This document shows, one piece after another, positions 24,740 to 34,265 of a stretch of DNA of 64,000 nt. Under the pieces are notes generated by a model, which saw only the letters and a list, made by a program, of their open reading frames with translations, searched no databases and was not told the DNA's origin. The DNA is taken from assembly GCA_004794655.1 (NCBI GenBank), contig SMMW01000046.1, forward strand, positions 8,605,501 through 8,669,500. Direction: 5' to 3'. Within the stretch, counting starts at the first letter, position 1, and every line of letters begins with the position of its first letter. A program made the translations under genes and the position numbers. The stretch comes from Marisa cornuarietis. Lineage: Eukaryota; Mollusca; Gastropoda; Architaenioglossa; Ampullariidae.

Positions 24740-27700
24740 TTACAATAGCTTAAGTGCAGATATTGTGTTGTCTTGACATCCAATCACAACTTCATTTACT
24801 CCATCATTGTCCACATCTGCTGTGACAACAGACTTCACCCAGTCATTTGTTTCATGCTTGCATGCCAACTGGAAAATACCCAAAGGTAAACATTTATCTT
24901 TAAAGTTTTAGTTTTTTCAAGATTCTATACCATCAACCATTTAAAGCACTTCCACTAGTACTATAATTATAAAATGTCAGAAGTCACCAGCTTGAACCAC
25001 AATAAAGGTTACTGCAAGAGTGATAGGTACCTCCATAAAAATATACATAAGAACCTTTACATTGATTATTCATACATCATACATAACATCAGGCATGTCC
25101 AAAGATCAAATTTCAATTTTTTTCCGACAGCATCTGATATCTTGGACCAGAATTTCTTGTACAACAAGACCACAACTTTAACACCAATAAATCAAGAACA
25201 AGATCCAAAGAAGTCTCACATTACCTGTCTTCCCTCTGCTGCATTCCATTCTTATACAAACCTGTTGTACAGCCTATTTACATTAGCATGGGCTTCCTCA
25301 TATCTGTTTTACGGCCTGCTTTCATTAACATGGGCCTCATATCTGTTGTGTGGCCTGCTTACATTAGCAATGACCTCCTCATATCTAGGACAGCGGTCAG
25401 TACTATCAATCATCAGCTGGACACACATTTCCAGTGTGCTGAACTCTGCCAGGCCTCACAGTATCACCACTGTCCAAGTTTACACTCAGATTTCCACACA
25501 AAGACAATGATGTGGAAATGTATGACGATCAGCTGGAAAGGGTCATAAAGGTAACACTGATGAAGGACATTCTAGTTATGCTTGGTGACTGAATCCCAAA
25601 TGCTTATCAACAATGATCAAGAGAGAAGGAGAAACCAATGACAGGGGACTGAGATTCTTGGTGTTTGGAAAGAACATGGACATGAGATTCTGCTTGCCAA
25701 TATGGAAAGGAGAATCTAGGCATTCGAGAACAAGTGCCTGAGGAAGTTCTCCAAGTATTCTTTATGAAAGGTAAAATAAATGACTATGTCACAGCAGTCA
25801 AGTGGTGCAAGCTGATCTGGTTTAGCCATGTCACAATACTGTTTTTTAGGATACTTTGGAGGCAGGGGTCAACACAAGATTGACAGGAAGAACTGCTTGT
25901 AAATGTGAAGGTGTGGATTGGTTTCATGCAGGAACTGATGACCACCGCCTGACAGGCCTAAGTGGTACACATCGTTAGCTGCTGAGTCTCTCCAATCGGT
26001 CTCTTCGATGACCAGTACTGGTGGACCACTATTACAATTTGTCAGCTGGTACCAGCCAAAGGATGAATGAATGGCAAGGTATTACGTGTTGAGACTACAT
26101 AACTCTCTGAAATAAATTATCTGAAAATACTATTGGCTGCTGTTTATTTATAACCAACCTCTCCGTGGCGGTAGACATTGAGAGCAGCAAAGTGACCACT
26201 ACACAGCAAAAGGTCCAGTGGGCTGTCTGGCAAGGTGAGTGCTGCCAATTGAGTGATAGGGCTTTCAGCATGAGCCACTTCTTCAGCTGTCACCTGTCGC
26301 AAAAATAGCTCATTAATTTTTGACAGGAATGAACCGGATAATTTTCAGCACATGGGGAAAAAAATTAAAATAGAAATAAAAATGTATGATGCAGTTTGGA
26401 GAACTAATCATTTGTTCATAATAATTACAGGACCCATTAACTACGAAATAAACCTACACACTTACTAACATATTGTAGAAAATGTAGATGGACCCTGAAG
26501 AACATCCTAATGCAACTTGCCTGGAATCAACTCCCCCACCAACGCCACCTCCTGCAGACCCTAATTGAGAGGAAGGGAAGAAATTCCCTTGCACCATCTG
26601 ACATAAAATAAGAAAAATAATTTAATTCTCTTTCCATCAATCTATCGTATATACTCTCCAAAGCACAACACAAATAACTGCAGGACAAGGAAAAGATAAA
26701 CTATATGCACACTAATATTATTGGATTCTGATAAAAACAACATTCCAAGGTTAGAAAAGTGACATACCTACCCAACATGTGCAACTGATATCAAACTACA
26801 GTATTTCCTTTAAAAAAAATGCTCACCAACGACCGAAATGCTATGACATAAATGGGCCATACAAAATTAGTTGTATGGTAGAAGTGTAAAGAATGTCCAG
26901 TCTATGGTGGTCTGACATTCGCCTGCTTGCGTTCCAAAAATTCCTACTTGATTCCTTGTTGAGAACTATCTTCACTTTCTTATAAATAAACTTGCATATT
27001 CGCAAAGATAAAAACCCTTTAGATTTATTTCTCCTTCAAACTTTTTGAAACTTCTGTCTTCTCCTCGATTTCTTTATTGATTCTATCCAACCACTCACAG
27101 AAAGATTTTTTTTTCTCTTAAGTAATTGGCCATGATTTTAACAGAAATCACAACTTTCTACTAACAGCATTAACCACAGCAGGCAGTGGAAGAGAAGTAA
27201 CAATGTGTCCATGAAGAATCAAGTGGAGACGCTGAGTGTTGTCTGCTGCCAACAAGTAATGTACACTGTGTCCTTGAGAATCTGGCAGCTCCACAGCCAG
27301 CAAGCTTTTCACTGACACTGGGGAGGAGGGTGTCTTAAACAGATCAACAAATTAACAAGTTATTTAATAACATTTTATGCCGATCATTCCACTTGTACAT
27401 GCACAAACATGCATGCATGCACACACAGACACACACACACACACGTGTGAATGCATCTGGAAAAATGTCATTCCTAATTATTTCAACACTCTTTCTATAT
27501 ATCTATATGCCATATGTACACCTTTGACCTCAACCAAAAAATTCTTCTACACCACATTTGAATATGGGGACATTTGTTTAAGAGCTATGGCATATTGCAT
27601 CAGCCACTGACAATGAAAAATTGAAGTTAGCAATGATATAAAACAAGAAAGATATATCATTCGCAAAAACATTTTTTAACTTTTAAAAATCAGAATTCCT

Positions 27701-29926
27701 CCTTTTTCCTAAGAAAATATTGAAAAATCGTATAGGTAAAGGGCTCTGTACTATAGCAGATACTCTGCTGGGGAGACAGGATGTCCAAATTAAAGACTGT
27801 GTATCTCAGACAATAGTTCTGTCATTGTCTGCCCACCAAACCATTTAAGACCGCGGTTCTCAACCTGTGGGGCGCGCTTGGGGGACACGAAGGCGGTCAT
27901 TTTCTTATATCTCATATTGGTATTAGTGGCTAAGGGGGAGTGCGCGGACGTACCTTTTTTTTGTTTGGGGGATGCATAACAAGTAAAAGGTTGAGAAACG
28001 CTGATTTAAGACTTAAATATTCTCAGCACATCATGCTAAATGTAAAGCTGAAAGAAATATCAAGCCCTCACTTTAACAATGTCATTCAAGTTGAAACTCC
28101 ACAACTGTGATGATGCTTGGCAAGCTGTGATAAGGCCTCCTTCTGTGCTTGTCACAATTTCAATGTAGCCTCCTGGAACAAAAATAAAATATCAGGAAAA
28201 ATTCCATTAGCAGTGATCAACTGAATTCATTCCGAATGTGAAAAATGAACTGAAAGCTGCTTATAAGTTTCAAAGGTTACAGCCTGCTCAGTAAAAAACA
28301 TTTTTCGTCTCTTTCAGAACTAGTGGTGTAATGAAAAAGAACACATATTATCACCTGTCTAAGTACATATGATGTTATCAACTGTCCCATACACTTTACT
28401 GTATAAAGTTCTATTACTGATCAAAAATTTGATTCAAACTTGTTTGGAAATGTTTGGTACCAAAAAAGGTGTTTGAAAGAAATTTCTTTTTAAAAAATCC
28501 TCCTTGTATCCTGCTTCTGCCGATGTTGGTATTAAACTGATGGAGTTGTTATTCTGGCTAATGTTGAAAGGAATAAGAAAGTGTAACAGATGCTTATAAT
28601 GTAAATAGATAATATAAGTTTGTAAAAAAAACCATATCATAGACACTGGAAGATGTAGTCCAGTGAATAAAAAGGTCTAAGTACATACGTCCATCTTCTT
28701 GCACTTGGAGACAAGTCAAAGCATGTGCAGCCAGACTTTGGCGAGATAGGATCTGCTGACCACACAAGACAGTGAGGGTGCCCTGGCTGTCTACAGCTGT
28801 AACGTCTTTCTGTCCAAACCTTGTCACATTGTGTACAGCAAGGCACTGGATAGGTCCACCTTTTGTCTCTATAAGCACCTGTGATTACATTGAAAAGACA
28901 AATATTGGTCAAATGATCAATAAACTCTTAGATATTTTATAGAAATATGAACATGCCATTTTACTTTTTTAAATTAATTTCTTTTCAGGTTTTAGATATC
29001 ATACCTCTAGAATGAAAGAAGTTATTCTGGTAAAGAAAAATGGCAGTATGCTCAATATATTATGCCAAGACAAACCTGCGGCTCTGAAGATGGTGAGCAC
29101 CCATCAATCTCATAAATTCGTACATTTCCATCTTCTCCACCAGTCACTATGTTTAATCCCTTCTGTCTGTTGATCATTCAAAATTAATAACTGTTACTGT
29201 TAAATTTAAACCTTAAATTTAAGTTTTCATAACATGCACAAATGCTACGTCTGTGCTCAATCATTATCTCTTTAAAAAAAATCCAGATCACTCAAAACAA
29301 ATAATATACTTAAAACAAATTGATACGTGAATACAAACCAATGCACAGCATACTGCCACTTAACTGAAAATCGTAATATCTTACATTAACAGTATGCCTA
29401 ATTCTTCATTACAAGAACAGCAAATTAAAAAACTTTTCAGATATAAAAAGTAACATAAATACATATATTATTATAACACATATTTATATTAACAAACATG
29501 AAAAACAGTAATACCATACTCATCAACATATCTGCACTCCCTTTATTGTTTTCCCAGTATTAAAATCAATAGGTTTTTTTTCAATAACTGATGACGTCTA
29601 ACACGAATGAAACATTTTTTTAACATTCCAACACAACATGTAAAATAGCCACAATACACTCTTGTCTAAAATACCATATTATTATTGTCTAAAGCATCAT
29701 TGTATGTTGACTTTATATTGATTCACACACTTGACAGTCTAAGGTGCTTGGTAGTTGGTAATTGATAGCCGGTAGAGTAATACAATAAATCAGAAAATAC
29801 AATAAAATCTAACCTAAAGACTCTGTCAACACACAAGGCATTGAAACTACTTGACGCTCGGAAATGCCACAATACTATGCATCGCATTCGATCGGAAGGG
29901 CTGTCTGCTGCTTTTCTGGGCTTCAT
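24740..29926 (-). CDS. Unrecognised beta-propeller-like protein, 8 exons, 352 aa
   Basis: Exons on the minus strand: 29814-29926, 29076-29166, 28689-28878, 28072-28172, 27166-27333, 26466-26597, 26159-26293, 24740-24868. All borders are GT/AG and the phases match; 1059 nt including stop. The product has repeated short strand-turn units: LNIVTGGEDGNVRIYEI, QKDVTAVDSQGTLTVLCG, IEIVTSTEGGLITACQA, RQVALGCSSGSIYIFYN and LDLLLCSGHFAALNVYRHGE. It ends with DVDNDGVNEVVIGCQDN, an FG-GAP/VCBS-like calcium-loop motif. I infer a seven-bladed propeller, perhaps a scaffold. It resembles ITFG2/kaptin-type propellers in style only; I cannot assign a name. The ATG at 29926 is in good context but lies outside recognisable homology, so the start is less sure. 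Confidence 0.83.
25263..25385. repeat. Three tandem units of 39-42 bp
   Basis: Units at 25263-25304, 25305-25343 and 25344-25385 each run from TGTT... to ...CTCATATC with a shared core CATTA(G/A)CA. They lie in the last intron of the propeller gene and create a repeated hydrophobic peptide in a chance plus-strand ORF. Confidence 0.7.
25556..26075 (+). mobile_element. Degraded 3' end of a LINE, 5'-truncated
   Basis: Plus-strand frames give remnants of a LINE C-terminus: a degenerate 'AFE(T)KCLRK' segment near 25718, NDYVTAVKW near 25780, VNVKVWIGFMQELMTTA near 25900 and LVPAKG-stop near 26065. Stops and frameshifts interrupt it. It lies antisense inside the last intron of the propeller gene. 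The reading rests on general resemblance to RTE/jockey-type tails. Confidence 0.55.
27408..27445. repeat. (CATG)/(AC)n microsatellite
   Basis: Repeats of CATG followed by AC dinucleotides in an intron of the propeller gene. Confidence 0.8.
27851..28003. mobile_element. hAT-like MITE with 8-bp target duplication
   Basis: ATTTAAGA flanks both sides (27843-27850 and 28004-28011). The left end CCGCGGTTCTCAACCTG matches the reverse complement of the right end, CAGCGTTTCTCAACCTTT, in most positions. An 8-bp duplication with C(A/C)GCG-TTCTCAACC ends is typical of hAT elements. It is 153 bp and non-coding, in an intron of the propeller gene. Confidence 0.8.
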
Positions 29927-30139
29927 GGCTAGAACAAATTTGCCGCCATCTTGTGAACGATATCACTTGTCTCCCTTCGCCACCACAATGTCAACGGTCA
30001 GTATGTTGGAAAGTCCACGAAACAAAATGAGACTCTCTTTTTATAGTTTGATAACATATGGCTCATGCATTCGTCGAAATGGAATTAAATGTAAAATATT
30101 CAGAGAAGACTTTACAAACTCCTACGAATCCTATCCATT

Positions 30140-30212
30140 GGGCCTGTGGCGCAATGGATAACGCGTCTGACTACGGATCAGAAGATTCCAGGTTCGAATC
30201 CTGGCAGGCTCG
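30140..30212 (+). tRNA. tRNA-Arg (ACG)
   Basis: 73 nt. Acceptor GGGCCTG pairs with CAGGCTC (one G-T pair), and the discriminator base is G. The anticodon stem TCTGA/TCAGA closes the loop CTACGGA, giving anticodon ACG. A-box TGGCGCAATGG and B-box GGTTCGAATCC are intact. A run of T follows at 30219, a Pol III terminator. No intron. Confidence 0.95.
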
Positions 30213-30218
30213 AGCTAA

Positions 30219-30228
30219 TTTTTTTTTT
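30219..30228 (+). terminator. Pol III T-run terminator of tRNA-Arg
   Basis: An uninterrupted T run begins 7 bp after the tRNA 3' end. Confidence 0.7.
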
Positions 30229-30929
30229 CCTTTACTGTGCACAGATCAAAAGCATACTGCGAACTAGTATCGTTGTATATTTGGCTCAACAGTATATACA
30301 GTCGCTGTTACCAGCAGATTATGGCTGGAGGGGGCAGAGCTCTGTCGTGTTGTTGTCTTATCTGATGTCTTCCTCGTGTTGGACTTGTGGTTGTGAATGT
30401 TTTTGGTGGGCTTGCCATAGTGCATGTGGAATATGGTGTCTCTTGAAGATATGATGTTTTGGCCTTTGCAACGCTTCGCTTCGTGGCGTATGTCCCCTTG
30501 TCGATGGTGAGTCCAGTCTTCCGCTCAGCTCGCCAGCGATCTGCGAATACGAATTAAAGGTGCACATTTGGACTAGCCCATCAGACTTCGAGACACTGTG
30601 GCATCAACCACTCTGCGCAAAACACAGTCAAGTTGCTCACCAGAGGGTGGCTAGAGCAGGTTTTCAACTATTTCCAAAACCTACAGAAGCTTTGTGCCTC
30701 ACAGAGTTTGGAAATTCTTACAAAAGCATCTTCATTCGCTAATTATGTGATTACGAGAAATAATCTGCATATGTCGAACGAGGAGAGGAACTCTTCAAGT
30801 TGTGAAGGATGATGTCCATTTGTAATGCGCAGGTATCCATTCGGAAGAATGCTCATTGCGCAGCAAAAACAAAATAAATAAAAAATAAGAAAAAAAAATA
30901 AAGTAAATAAATAGATAAACACCAGGAAA

Positions 30930-31128
30930 GTAAAAAATAAAGACACAAGTGTTGCTTGGTTGTTTGAGTTTAAGTCCGTCTTAAATAAACAGATGGGTCT
31001 TCAGTCTTTTTCGAAACGTGGTTGGTGAGGTGATGGTGGACAATGACGATGGCAGAGCATTCCACAGTTTAGGTGCCGCGTTTTTGAAGGCCCTGGCTCC
31101 AGTGCGCTTCTTGACAGTCTAAGGTGCC
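30930..31128. repeat. Probable dispersed repeat
   Basis: An A-rich tract (30860-30950) leads into a more GC-balanced block that ends with the 18-mer CTTGACAGTCTAAGGTGC. The same 18-mer stands at 29730-29747. No ORF. Its repeat nature is inferred from composition and this shared end. Confidence 0.35.
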
Positions 31129-31362
31129 TAAGGAAAGTCTAAGGAGCTACAGTTTGTTATGTATAACTGATTGCACTATTACAAGCTATAACAACATACC
31201 TACGAATCAGCGCGTCTCAATAATTCATTCAGCATCATAATGTACCGTAGTCGCGTGTACGCTAATCGTTTTTATAAAGACTTCGAAGATTTTCGCACGC
31301 TGCAAAAACGCGAACTAAACCATATTTTTGTTATCTGAATATTGAGTAACACTAACACAACG

Positions 31363-31456
31363 CAATAATATGTACATTTTGTCAACAAAAGATCTCTGAA
31401 CAAGAAAAACAATAATATGTACATTTTGTCAACAAAAGATCTCTGAACATGAAAAA
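31363..31456. repeat. 47-bp tandem duplication
   Basis: Two adjacent 47-bp copies (31363-31409 and 31410-31456) starting CAATAATATGTACATTTTG differ at one base (CAAG/CATG). Confidence 0.9.
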
Positions 31457-31518
31457 CAATTAATACACAGACAAAGCGTCATGCTTCGCCGAAACTAAAG
31501 GCACCCATCGTCTACTTC

Positions 31519-31595
31519 GTTTTGTTTTTTTTTTGTTTTATTTTTTGTTTGTTTGTTTGTTTATTTTGTTTGTTTTTTGTTTTTTTGTTGTTTTT
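31519..31595. repeat. T/G low-complexity tract
   Basis: GTTTGTTTGTTT-type sequence, not coding. Confidence 0.8.
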
Positions 31596-31797
31596 GATAA
31601 GTCACATTAGTCAAATCGTTCTTATGTTAAAAAAATCAAAATAAAAAAATCTCGAAAATCAAGTTTATATTCAAATCGGCAGATATACTGCAACAAGAAG
31701 CATTAACGCAATGCAAACTTGAGTGCCTGACCTAACATAATTGGTAAAACTAGCAACAGTATCAGGATGCATAAATTTATTACTAACAAAACAATAA

Positions 31798-31870
31798 CGA
31801 GCCTGCCAGGATTCGAACCTGGAATCTTCTGATCCGTAGTCAGACGCGTTATCCATTGCGCCACAGGCCC
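31798..31870 (-). tRNA. tRNA-Arg (ACG), second copy
   Basis: The reverse complement matches the copy at 30140-30212: GGGCCTG acceptor, CTACGGA anticodon loop, GGTTCGAATCC B-box, CAGGCTC, then G. The two genes face each other, about 1.6 kb apart. Downstream on the minus strand there is a TTTT run within 10 bp. Confidence 0.95.
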
Positions 31871-32004
31871 CTCTTACCCGAATCTGAGTAAATAGGACTC
31901 ACAACAACAAAGTAGTCTTCCAAATGGTCTAAAGGTACTTTTCAGGGGGTTGGTTAATTGGTTGTGTTTGGGACAAGTAAAGGAATAGTCACCAAGTTGT
32001 TTAT

Positions 32005-32065
32005 CGTCATCATCATTCCTTGTTACTCCTCGAGGAGCATAGGGCGGCAGCAAAGTTTTTTATTC
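32005..32065 (-). mobile_element. Short 3' fragment of the RTE-like LINE
   Basis: A CAT-triplet tract followed by GGAGCATAGGGCGGCA resembles the LINE 3' end at 11077-11125, where an ATT-triplet tract precedes GGAGCATAGGGCCGCA. It would be a severely 5'-truncated insertion. Confidence 0.45.
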
Positions 32066-32629
32066 TTACTTATAAATACGGTCCTAACATTTTGATGGTT
32101 TATTAGTACGTTTAAATGCACATACAACTACTGCCATACATAATTAGTTTTTCCTGGTAGTGCCTGCTTTACTTGTCGAGAAACTTAATGGATACTACTC
32201 GCTGACAAACAAAATGTTCCAGGAATTCGACACATAACGCTTGAAGAAACTGCTACTAACACGAGACCATAATATGCAGTCACTGCCCTGATGGGACCCC
32301 AAGAACACCCTCTGGGGTAAAACAGCGCCAGCTTGCCTCGATCCATTAATGAACTATTTGGAAGGTCACAATATAACTTAAGCTTTTCAAAGTCTTATAA
32401 TATGCATTATTATAAGTAGCAAAGGAAATATAAATCAATAGAAATAGGCACTCAAGACGTAAGCAGGGAAAATTAAAAAAAAAATTCTGTTTATACTGAG
32501 AGCTTGTGAGCGAGAGAATGCTTTGTGTGACAAGTCACGTTTCGTGTGCGTGCGTGTGTGTGTGTGGATGATAACCAGTATCTACTGAATAGCTAGTTTG
32601 GAAGACAAGCACAGTTTTCGCCCTACAGC

Positions 32630-33039
32630 GGCTGAGGAGACAAACCACTGGCTTGGTGGACACCTGCGCAAATTCCTCTCGCCCCGAGAAACCTATCAGG
32701 TACGAAACTTATCGGTGTAAATCTCTCATCCCGGCCGGGGTCGTTCCTCCAACGGCCGCCTCCCAGCGCCGGCCGGCTCTGCCCACTCCCCCACCTTCCC
32801 CTCCTTGAAGTCAGTTCCACTTGGCCGATCTGACGACGACCTCACCGGTCCAGCGAGTCGCATGGAGTTGTCTTACCCCTAGCCAGGCGTCGCTGACCGC
32901 CAGCAGGGATCTCGTTGCCTATTAATTTCTCTGACGACCACCGCCGCTGGACAACGCTCGTAAATCCAGCGACATCGGCATGAACAACGACCGCTGCGGA
33001 ACCGCGCAGTAAAACCACGGACCTTCCTCGTGGTAAAAC
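32630..33039. promoter_or_regulatory. CpG-rich block left of the THAP element
   Basis: The block is GC- and CpG-rich against an AT-rich background. No reading frame looks like a gene. It could be a CpG-rich regulatory segment into which the neighbouring element was inserted. Confidence 0.3.
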
Positions 33040-33185
33040 CATAGACTATAGAGAAAGAAGGACTAGCGACTCGAGCGCGGGAACAAATAACTTGCGACGC
33101 GCATGCGCTAGCTTTTCCATTCCTTCGCCTTTTCCGGCTTCGCTTACACAGTGCGTCTCAGAGCTGTTGTTGTAATTAATTTGAC

Positions 33186-33555
33186 ATGCCAGGCACTAGC
33201 TGTGCGATTCCAGGCTGCCCAGCATGCAAAAGTCGACACAAAGGCTTATCATTATTCAGTATACGACGACGACGAGAAAATCAAGACTGGGAAAAAGCTC
33301 TTGTGAGAGCTGTGAATCGCACTACAAGACTCTTCCAAGTACTTCAGGTAGACCTGATGAAGCTAATCATGATTAAACAAATTTGTCTACAAGTTTAAGT
33401 AAAAATGTATCACAAAATAAATAATGGAAGAAGATAGCTACTTTTCTTACTCTAACCTCTATTTTTACCTATAGATCTGAAAGGCACCCAACTGAAACTA
33501 TCGGGGGCAGATGAAGGAACATCGAAGTTTTCTTCGCCACCCATTTTAAGTGCAC
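33186..33555 (+). CDS. THAP zinc-finger fragment inside the transposon
   Basis: The ATG at 33186 gives MPGTSCAIPGCPACKSRH, then KGLSLFSI and NQDWEKALVRAVNRTT. This is the start of a THAP domain: the first Cys pair (CAIPGC), the basic turn and the Trp. A donor follows CTTCAG at about 33349. A possible second exon from about 33476 (acceptor CTATAG) encodes LKGTQLKLSGADEGTS and stops near 33555. The later Cys/His ligands and AVPTIF-type box of a full THAP domain are not found, so the domain is truncated. It is probably a decayed transposase start rather than a host gene. Confidence 0.5.
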
Positions 33556-33772
33556 CATCGTCCTGATAACACGACGCACGATGTGAATGTGTTTTATAAC
33601 AACATCGTTAAAAAATCAATAAATAAGGATTTAAATGTGTTACAAAATAAATAGAGTTTAAGGCATGCTCCTCAGGGCCTTAGTCTCAATTAATATTTAA
33701 GAAACAACAAACTCGATCGCTACAAATCGCTCTCTGTATCACTCAGACAATGAGCCAGAGAGCGAGAGCTTG

Positions 33773-33961
33773 GTTTTTTTTTTTAATTGGTGTTTTACGC
33801 CGAGCCAGCAACTAAGGCTATATCATGGCAATGCATCCAGCCCTGTAAACAGATGCCACATGCAAAGAAAGAACAGCGTGCCCGAGACGAGAACTGAGCC
33901 CATGACAGCCAACCTTCACTGTATTGGTGACAGGCGCTAACCATTGCGCCACCGGGCCGCC
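33773..33961 (-). mobile_element. tRNA-derived SINE with perfect 12-bp target duplication
   Basis: AGCGAGAGCTTG occurs at 33761-33772 and 33962-33973. The minus strand begins GGCGGCCCGGTGGCGCAATGG, with an A-box (TGGCGCAATGG) and a B-box-like GGCTCAGTTCT about 50 bp later. It continues to CGGCGTAAAACACCAATT and ends in an A-rich tail (T run 33774-33784). It is 189 bp and inserted inside the THAP transposon, so it is younger than that element. Confidence 0.85.
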
Positions 33962-34265
33962 AGCGAGAGCTTGTTGACAATACTATTAATTTGACTTTCA
34001 AATAAATACAAATACTACGATACAACGCTGTGTTTGAGCGGAGATATTGTACATTATGATTCATGTATTAAAATATATATTAAAGCATACTAAGAGGATT
34101 TCTTCAATATCAAAGTATTCCATGATGTACTCGCGGATATACGACAAAGAGAGCGGAAGCTGGCTGTCAATTGTATCGGCGAGTATACAGCGGACGGGAG
34201 TTGAGCCAGCGCTGGCCTACTACAAGCGCGCTAAGATGGCTGTCCTTCTTTCTCTATTGTCTATG

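Larger units (their letters stand above)
33040..34265 (+). mobile_element. P-element-like, THAP-encoding transposon remnant with TIRs
   Basis: 24-bp terminal inverted repeats match at 23 of 24 positions: left 33040-33063 begins CATAGACTATAGAGAAAG; the right copy at 34242-34265 is its reverse complement with one change. GTAAAAC flanks both ends (33033-33039 and 34266-34271 region), giving a likely 7-bp or slightly longer target duplication. Inside, a THAP zinc finger ORF starts at 33186, and a SINE is nested at 33773-33961. THAP at the N-terminus and ends starting with CA are known features of P-element transposases. No transposase catalytic region is left, so the copy is non-autonomous. Confidence 0.7.
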
